DNA from: an uncultured Acidaminococcus sp.
GTDB taxonomy: Bacteria; Bacillota_C; Negativicutes; Acidaminococcales; Acidaminococcaceae
Length of the DNA stretch: 6,953 nt
Assembly (NCBI GenBank): GCA_900314165.1
Contig: OMUE01000092.1
Location: 1-6,953 of the forward strand
Reading direction: 5' to 3'
Numbering within the stretch: position 1 is the first letter of the stretch; every line of letters begins with the position of its first letter. Positions 1 to 4,216 of this stretch are shown here, in pieces. The notes under the pieces are model-generated. The model saw only the letters and a list, made by a program, of their open reading frames with translations. It had not been told where the DNA came from and made no database searches. A program made the position numbers and the translations under genes.

Positions 1-242
1 TCCTTCGGTTCGGTGAAACGGGTGAATTTCACTTTCTTGTCGCCGATGATCATGGTATCGCCATCAACCCGGACATCCTGATCAAAAGTGCCGTGGATGG
101 AATCATATTTCAGCAGATGAGCATACGTATCGATACCGGAACGAGCGTTGACTGCTACTACTTCCACTTCAGGATTCTTTACCGCAATCCGCAGAGCGCA
201 ACGACCAATACGACCAAAACCATTAATACCAACTTTTACCAT
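1..242 (-). CDS. gap: Glyceraldehyde-3-phosphate dehydrogenase, N-terminal part (cut by window edge)
   Basis: Oxidises glyceraldehyde-3-phosphate to 1,3-bisphosphoglycerate in cytosolic glycolysis. Only the first 80 codons are inside the window. The translation starts MVKVGINGFGRIGR, the Rossmann nucleotide-binding motif of type I GAPDH, and continues with the family signature YAHLLKYDSIHG at residues 40-51. The ATG at 242-240 is preceded by AGGAGGA at 256-250 with a 7-base gap, which fixes the start. It lies 23 bp behind cggR on the same strand, so the two are almost certainly cotranscribed, as in the cggR-gapA operon of Bacillus subtilis. Odd point: the loop after the second beta strand reads VNARSG (residues 31-36) where NAD-specific enzymes usually have N-D; the Asp that binds the adenosine ribose is Ala33, followed by Arg34. 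Family identity is certain; the cofactor consequence is inference. Confidence 0.97.
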   Translation of the reverse strand, partial: MVKVGINGFGRIGRCALRIAVKNPEVEVVAVNARSGIDTYAHLLKYDSIHGTFDQDVRVDGDTMIIGDKKVKFTRFTEPK

Positions 243-265
243 TTTCCATTCCTCCTAAAAAAATA

Positions 266-1321
266 TTATTTATTATCATCTGTAAGATAATGAATGATTT
301 CACGGGCTGCCGCTTCGTCCGTCACAAGGATGTCCTCGTGACCGCTGCGTAGCACAGATAAGATAGCGGCGCCTTTGCTCCGGCCGCCGGCAATGCCCAT
401 GACCACGGGAATCCTTCCCAGGTCGTTGACCATAAGCCCCAGGGTAGCCGTTGAATGGACCACCTGTCCGTCCAGCCGGAAGTACTGGCCCAAAGCCTCG
501 CCTACGGCACCGGACTTCCGCAGCTTCTCCTGCAGGACAGGAGCCACGCCCCGTTTCTTAGCCATGACCAGGGCCTGCCCCATGCCATGGATCAGGATAT
601 CCGCGCTCTTGATGGTATCCACCACCTGCTTCACGCTGGCATCTTCTTCCAGGATTTTTTCCAGCACGTCCTCACTGACGCTGTCCGGCACATACAGCTG
701 CAGGTATTTTGTCTTCAGCCGCCCGGCCAATACAGTGGCAATGGTGTTAGCCTGCAGTTCCATCCGGTCCCCCAGCCCGCCACGGGCCGGTACAATGATG
801 GACTCCGGCTCTTTGCCATACACATTTTCAGCCATGGCAGCTACCGTGCTGCCGCCGGTTACCGCTACAATGTGCTTTTTGTGATCTGCCAGCAGCCGCT
901 GCAGGATACCCGCCGCCACCCGTCCGATTTCCCGGATGACCACTTTGTCTTCGTCTGCGTTGCCGGGGATGACCACCACTTTGTGCAGATGCAGTTTCTC
1001 CATAAGCAGATTTTCCAGACTAGATAATTTCTGGAGCCTGTTTACGTATTCCCGCAGCTCTGCTAATAAGGCTGCACCCTCCTCCGTTATGCTCATACCT
1101 GCCAGGGTAAAGTCCAACAGCCCGGCTTCCTTCAGGAACTCCACATGGCTGCGCAGGATCCGTTCGCTGACACCCAGTTTCTTGGCCAGTGTCCGCCTGC
1201 CAATGGGCTCGTCATGGCTGATCTGCCGGAGGATTTTGTAGCGTTCTGTCAAAAGGTCCACCATCTCAGGGACCAGCTTATTTTGTAGATTGATGATTCT
1301 TTCCAAACCAAGCTGATTCAT
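266..1321 (-). CDS. cggR: Central glycolytic genes regulator CggR (SorC/DeoR-type repressor)
   Basis: DNA-binding repressor of the glycolytic operon; in Bacillus subtilis CggR is released by fructose-1,6-bisphosphate. The 351-residue product fits the family length (about 340). Residues 27-90 form a winged helix-turn-helix (RRTLAKKLGVSERILRSHVEFLKEAGLL), followed by a helical linker. Residues 113-351 are a SorC-type sugar-phosphate-binding domain with VTGGSTVAAMAENV (154-167) and the PARGGLGDRMELQANTIA loop (178-195). An in-frame ATG at 1459 would add 46 residues, but those codons cover the promoter and operator, so I choose the ATG at 1321-1319. It has GAGGG at 1332-1328, 6 bases upstream. 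The gene is followed 23 bp later by gap. Likely autoregulated through the direct repeats in its own leader. I am confident of family and role; the effector is inferred from the family. Confidence 0.95.
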   Translation of the reverse strand: MNQLGLERIINLQNKLVPEMVDLLTERYKILRQISHDEPIGRRTLAKKLGVSERILRSHVEFLKEAGLLDFTLAGMSITEEGAALLAELREYVNRLQKLSSLENLLMEKLHLHKVVVIPGNADEDKVVIREIGRVAAGILQRLLADHKKHIVAVTGGSTVAAMAENVYGKEPESIIVPARGGLGDRMELQANTIATVLAGRLKTKYLQLYVPDSVSEDVLEKILEEDASVKQVVDTIKSADILIHGMGQALVMAKKRGVAPVLQEKLRKSGAVGEALGQYFRLDGQVVHSTATLGLMVNDLGRIPVVMGIAGGRSKGAAILSVLRSGHEDILVTDEAAAREIIHYLTDDNK

Positions 1322-1351
1322 TTTTGTCCCTCGTGGTACTTTTTTTGTCCC
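1321..1351 (-). promoter_or_regulatory. Probable CggR operator: two direct repeats of GGGACAAAAA
   Basis: On the coding strand GGGACAAAAA occurs twice, at 1351-1342 and 1330-1321, with a period of 21 bp (two helical turns). The B. subtilis CggR operator is also a pair of direct repeats with a GGGAC core and about 20 bp period, placed between promoter and cggR. The downstream copy overlaps the Shine-Dalgarno (GAGGG) and the A of the ATG. A bound repressor would block transcript elongation just after the promoter. The repeat is seen; the function is inferred from the family. Confidence 0.72.
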
Positions 1352-1385
1352 ACCAATATTATGTTGAACAACCTTTTCCGTATTT

Positions 1386-1396
1386 ATTATACCATA
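1386..1396 (-). promoter_or_regulatory. Extended -10 promoter of cggR-gap
   Basis: Minus-strand TATGG followed by TATAAT (1396-1386) is a perfect -10 hexamer with the TRTG extension common in Gram-positive promoters. No good -35 is found at 16-18 bp; the region upstream is T-rich. Transcription should begin near 1379, giving a leader of about 58 bases that carries the operator repeats. Confidence 0.75.
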
Positions 1397-1430
1397 TACA
1401 CAAAAAGATAAAAGAGGAAAAAATTCCAGC

Positions 1431-1455
1431 GTGCTAAAGTTTTCACTTTTAACAC
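1431..1455. repeat. Imperfect dyad between the divergent promoters
   Basis: GTGCTAAAG at 1431-1439 faces CTTTTAACAC at 1446-1455; apart from one extra base and one C/T change the halves are complementary (GTG-Y-TAAA-G). It lies upstream of the cggR -10 and about 90 bp before the -10 of the divergent regulator gene. It is not followed by a T-run in a position that suggests a terminator. It could be an operator for the LytTR-type protein or another regulator, or chance. Confidence 0.3.
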
Positions 1456-1537
1456 ACATAGAATGTAAAAATTGGTATAGAGTTAATTAATCAAACTGTT
1501 ATATTTTTAATGAATTTTCGCTCTACTTTGAATTACC

Positions 1538-1548
1538 TGTGTTATAAT
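1538..1548 (+). promoter_or_regulatory. Extended -10 promoter of the LytTR-type regulator gene
   Basis: TGTGT followed by TATAAT (1538-1548) is a perfect -10 with the TRTG extension; the -35 region (about 1520-1525) is poor. The expected start site near 1555 leaves a leader of about 34 bases before the ATG at 1589. No LytTR-type pair of 9-bp direct repeats with 12-13 bp spacing was found upstream. Confidence 0.7.
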
Positions 1549-1588
1549 GATTCATAAGTAACACATTTCGCAGAACGGAGGCTGAAGC

Positions 1589-2302
1589 ATGTTCCACATT
1601 GCACTTTGCGACAAAGACCCTGCCAAGATCAAATCCCTGACTCATCATATCCAAGCCTGCCCCGATCCTCCGGACACCATCTGCATCCATCCCTTCACAG
1701 AAACAGAAGAACTGGTGGATGAATGCCGGAGTGGAGCCCGCTACAGCCTTGTGATCCTGGAGACCATGACCACTGCACCCAAAAGTATGGATGCGGCCCG
1801 GACCATCCGCAGCTATGACAAGCAGGTGCCCATCATGGTGGTCTCCCCTACCATCCAGTATTGTGCCGAAGGGTACGAGATTCCCCTGTACCGGTACCAC
1901 GAAAATCCCATTCCTGTAGAGACCCTTTGGTCCGACCTGAAAAATCTAATGACGGAGCCGCTGTTTCCCCAGACCCACAGCCTGGTCTTTACCAATTGGG
2001 AAGGGATCCATAAGGTCCTGATGAAAGATATCTTGTACCTGCAGACCGTGAACAACCACCTGATTGTAAAGACCGCCAAGGAGGAATACTCCATGCGGGG
2101 CGCCATTACCGCTACGGAGCGGAAGCTGGCCCGTTACCATTTCTTCCGCTGCCACAAAAGCTACCTGGTAAACTTACACCACATCCGCAGCCTGACCGGT
2201 GAACAGATTCGTCTGGATACCGGCGAAACCCTCCCCGTAGCCCGCAAAAAAGCCCACAATCTGCGGATATCGTTGCAGAATGCACTGGGAGAGACGATTT
2301 AG
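1589..2302 (+). CDS. LytTR-family DNA-binding regulator with degenerate receiver domain
   Basis: Transcription regulator of the AgrA/LytR type, 237 residues, the normal length for receiver plus LytTR. Residues 1-122 have the receiver fold pattern: MFHIALCDKD with acidic D8 and D10, then SLVILETM (53-60), VVSPT (84-88) and YRYHENPIP (101-109). The phospho-acceptor Asp is replaced by Glu58 and the conserved Lys before Pro is Asn106, while the switch Ser86 remains. Residues 131-233 are a LytTR domain with ILYLQTVNNHLIV, FFRCHKSYLVNLHHI and LPVARKKAHNL. GGAGG at 1577-1581, 7 bases before the ATG, supports the start. It is transcribed divergently from cggR and has no histidine kinase within the window, so it probably works without phosphorylation, perhaps as a locked-on form. 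Its targets are unknown. Family assignment is firm; phosphorylation independence is inferred from the two missing residues. Confidence 0.92.
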   Translation: MFHIALCDKDPAKIKSLTHHIQACPDPPDTICIHPFTETEELVDECRSGARYSLVILETMTTAPKSMDAARTIRSYDKQVPIMVVSPTIQYCAEGYEIPLYRYHENPIPVETLWSDLKNLMTEPLFPQTHSLVFTNWEGIHKVLMKDILYLQTVNNHLIVKTAKEEYSMRGAITATERKLARYHFFRCHKSYLVNLHHIRSLTGEQIRLDTGETLPVARKKAHNLRISLQNALGETI

Positions 2303-2371
2303 GGAGTAGAAGGTCAGGCTGTATTTCTGTACGATAAGCGTAAAAATCGACCGGCTGATTCTATTAACAAA

Positions 2372-2380
2372 TGATATAAT
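2372..2380 (+). promoter_or_regulatory. Extended -10 promoter ahead of the Rpn remnant
   Basis: TGA followed by TATAAT (2372-2380) is a perfect extended -10; no clear -35. It lies 29 bp before a small ATG (2409) and 54 bp before the start of the Rpn C-terminal reading frame, so the remnant still appears to have its own promoter. Confidence 0.55.
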
Positions 2381-2408
2381 TATATATAGCAAAGGAAAAC
2401 ACACACTT

Positions 2409-2826
2409 ATGAAATCAACGCAAACTACACAAAATGCATTTTATAGAACTTGAGAAACTTCATTACTCTGATATCAAGACCTTGAAGCGATCAGACCGAT
2501 GGATAGCCTACTTGTCAAAGACAATATCTGACAATGACAGAAAGGAGCTGACAGAAATGGATTCTATCTTAAAGGACGTTGCAGAAAGCGAGAACAAATT
2601 TGTCAGCGACATTCAATTATGGCGTGAGTACGAGGCAAGAGAGAAAGCTATTAAAGATGAAAAGTCACATCTTTTGACTGTAAGACTGGATGGAATTAAA
2701 CAGAAAACACTGGATGTAGTAAAAAGAAGTCTTGCCAAAGGATTAGATGTGGAAACTATTGCGGACATTGCTTCGGTGCCAGTCAGTGAGGTCTTGAAAA
2801 TCCAAGCCATGGCAAAAGAAAAATAG
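2409..2826 (+). pseudogene. Rpn/PD-(D/E)XK nuclease (transposase-like) family remnant, C-terminal part only
   Basis: The open frame 2434-2826 (130 residues) begins HFIELEKLHYSDIK and contains WREYEAREKAIKDEKSHLL (63-81) and a closing helix-turn-helix-like segment VETIADIASVPVSEVLKI. This is the pattern of the C-terminal half of Rpn recombination-promoting nuclease/PD-(D/E)XK transposase-like proteins. The whole N-terminal nuclease core, normally well over 100 residues, is absent. The ATG at 2434 has no Shine-Dalgarno. In another frame an ATG at 2409, with AAGGA 12 bases upstream, encodes a 14-residue peptide (MKSTQTTQNAFYRT) ending at 2453; it may be the old N-terminus joined out of frame to the C-terminal part by an internal deletion. 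AT-richer than its neighbours. Alternatively the C-terminal piece is expressed: small C-terminal Rpn products are known to act as intragenic antitoxins in E. coli. I favour a decaying gene. Confidence 0.72.
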
Positions 2827-2832
2827 AAACGC

Positions 2833-2868
2833 AAACATCCCGCTTGTAGATAACAGGCGGGATGTTTT
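2833..2868 (+). terminator. Intrinsic terminator after the Rpn remnant, probably bidirectional
   Basis: Arm AAACATCCCGC (2833-2843) pairs perfectly with GCGGGATGTTT (2857-2867). The stem extends inward by TTGT/ACAG with one G-U pair and leaves a 5-base loop. TTTT ends the plus-strand stem. On the minus strand the stem is followed by a T-rich stretch (complement of 2814-2829), so it may also stop the operon arriving from the right. Confidence 0.85.
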
Positions 2869-2889
2869 GATTGCAACAGCTCATTTTAC

Positions 2890-2950
2890 ATACGCCAGGA
2901 ACACCTGATGTACGACACGTATTTGTAGGGGCTGATTGTAAAATCAGCCC
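2890..2950. repeat. Two adjacent hairpins, possible dispersed palindromic repeat (REP/MITE-like)
   Basis: First hairpin: ATACGCCAGG (2890-2899) against CCTGATGTAC (2904-2913) with a 4-base loop, 7 Watson-Crick pairs, two wobbles and one mismatch. Second hairpin: GGGCTGATT (2929-2937) against AATCAGCCC (2942-2950), perfect, loop GTAA. Neither is followed by a T-run. Two stem-loops in the convergent gap between genes is the layout of BIME/REP-type or small non-autonomous elements. The second could also help stop the minus-strand operon. That copies exist elsewhere in the genome cannot be seen here. Confidence 0.45.
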
Positions 2951-2968
2951 ACCGAGATACGCCACGCC

Positions 2969-3757
2969 TTATTTCTTCCCGGTCTCCAGCATGGGCTTAC
3001 TGCTTCCACTAAGCCGCTGATGGTCATTTGTAGTCAGCAGATTGGCTGCCTGACCTGCAGGAAGTGTTGCGGCGCTTGCTTTCATATCTTCCAGGTACCC
3101 TTGCACCAGCTGCGTCGTCAACTGGGCCGTATGGTTCTGCAGCTGCTCCTTGGAGGAAAGGAAGCTGTCTAATACTTGTTTCTGACGTGCTGCAATCTGA
3201 ATAAGCTGTGTGGAGATAAACTGATTCTGCAGCTGCATATCATTTTCAATCTGCCGGCTATAGAGTGTGTATTCTATGGAATCCTTATCGTATTGTTTCA
3301 GCGTATCCAGCAACAAGGGCAGCTTTTCTTTATTATAGGCATCCCGATCTGCCTGGATCTTATCCCCTTCCTGCTCATAAAACGCTTCAATCTGCTGTAC
3401 AATGGGCAGGGAGCCCTTTTCTATAATGTCCAGGCGTTGTTCTTCCACTTCCAGTAATTTTTTCTGCAATTCTACCAGCTGCTGGGCAAAGACGGCCCGC
3501 CCCTGGGCCCGGGCTTTCTCGATGGCGGCCTGGCTTAAGGCCTGGGTCTTCAGGATATCGATCTGGGCATCCCTGGCCAGGGCAATCCGCTCCTGCTCTT
3601 TATCTGCCATCTTGACTTTCAGATCAGCTTCGATTTCGGCAATCCGCAATTTATCCGGTTCATAGGAATAATTGTAATTTGTGGTCTCCCGGCTGCTGGA
3701 AGAGCTCCCGGAAGAGCTACCAAAAATCCAGTCCTTTATTTTTCCAAAAATCGACAT
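2969..3757 (-). CDS. Helical coiled-coil protein MSIFGKIKDW..., possible independent product downstream of the LRAT stop
   Basis: In the same frame as the LRAT domain, an ATG at 3757-3755 is preceded by GAGGGGG (3773-3767) with a 9-base gap, a better ribosome binding site than that of the LRAT start. The 262-residue product begins MSIFGKIKDWIFG, has a Ser/Gly-rich linker (residues 14-22), then from about residue 35 to 230 an almost unbroken charged, Gln-rich helical region typical of long coiled coils (for example AIEKARAQGRAVFAQQLVELQKKLLEVEEQRLDIIEKG). No signal peptide or membrane segment. I do not recognise a named family. The LRAT domain appears to end just before this Met, so this may once have been a separate gene that became fused by loss of a stop, or a domain also translated alone. 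Function unknown; probably works with the coiled-coil protein encoded just upstream. Confidence 0.6.
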   Translation of the reverse strand: MSIFGKIKDWIFGSSSGSSSSSRETTNYNYSYEPDKLRIAEIEADLKVKMADKEQERIALARDAQIDILKTQALSQAAIEKARAQGRAVFAQQLVELQKKLLEVEEQRLDIIEKGSLPIVQQIEAFYEQEGDKIQADRDAYNKEKLPLLLDTLKQYDKDSIEYTLYSRQIENDMQLQNQFISTQLIQIAARQKQVLDSFLSSKEQLQNHTAQLTTQLVQGYLEDMKASAATLPAGQAANLLTTNDHQRLSGSSKPMLETGKK

Positions 3758-4216
3758 TGGTTTCTTCCCCCTCACAAAATTCTCCACCTGATAACTGCGA
3801 AATCTTCCCAAGGTACACACATTGGCAAAATGCTCGCAGTTATTGAACACCAGATTGTACCCGCCATCTCCCAGGCAGGCCCGGGCGTAATTCACGATAC
3901 CTTCCACAGGATACAGGTCGTTCAATTCCTCGTCCGTATAGATTTTGACTTCCAGCGTCCCACCATCCAGGAAACGGCTCAGCGTCGTACTGATAACATG
4001 GGCTTTCGACCAGTCAAAGATACTATCATCCGCATCACCGGTAAAATGGATGACTTATTCATCGGACACATAGATGCCATGATGGCTGTACAGCCCTCCC
4101 AGGCGCTGGACCCGGATGTGGTCCCCCCGGCTGGGTGGCTGGATGCTCCACTGCTCCTTATGACGGGGAGGCACGCCCCAGCCATAAGGAGAGGGCACAA
4201 AATCATTCGTGTTCAT
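2969..4216 (-). pseudogene. LRAT-domain (NlpC/P60-like) enzyme fused to a helical protein, interrupted by an in-frame TAA
   Basis: Read from the ATG at 4216, one frame of 415 sense codons plus one internal stop runs to the TAA at 2971-2969. Residues 1-150 are a lecithin:retinol acyltransferase-type domain, a circularly permuted papain-like fold that uses a Cys thioester for acyl transfer or hydrolysis. Visible are SHHGIYVSDE (44-53, catalytic His45), VIHFTG (55-60, second His57) and NLVFNNCEHFANVC (121-134, nucleophile Cys127). The His-to-His spacing of 12 matches the family. Codon 54 (4057-4055) is TAA, so normal translation gives only 53 residues. The rest of the frame shows no other damage, which points to a recent point mutation (GAA, CAA or AAA to TAA). 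The start overlaps the end of the upstream gene by 14 bp (translational coupling). The C-terminal part may be made separately (see 2969-3757). A sequencing error, or functional readthrough, is possible. Confidence 0.8.

Noticed and set aside
93..290. Plus-strand reading frame of 65 residues across the gap start
   Set aside because: It runs antisense to the clear N-terminus of GAPDH and its ribosome binding site; no family resemblance.
375..1241. Long plus-strand frames (169, 190 and 101 residues) over cggR
   Set aside because: Antisense shadows of cggR, rich in Ser/Pro/Arg or His/Gln, without ribosome binding sites or family motifs.
1322..1459. N-terminal extension of cggR to the ATG at 1459
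   Set aside because: The added 46 codons contain the -10 promoter and operator repeats and have no family resemblance; the ATG at 1321 has a good Shine-Dalgarno and gives the family length.
1479..1506. Possible LytTR binding repeats (AGAGTTAAT and ACTGTTATA) upstream of the regulator gene
   Set aside because: The two units start 16 bp apart rather than about 21-22, and the second matches the 9-bp consensus poorly.
3758..3925. Start of the C-terminal LRAT piece at a TTG (3925)
   Set aside because: This TTG is an ordinary Leu codon inside the LRAT domain (EELNDLYPVEG) and has no Shine-Dalgarno; the ATG at 3757 is a much better restart.
3979..4206. Minus-strand 75-residue frame overlapping the LRAT stop codon region
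   Set aside because: Different frame from the conserved LRAT motifs; Met/Ser-rich shadow. It does not offer a simple frameshift path around the TAA because it ends before the frame could be rejoined.
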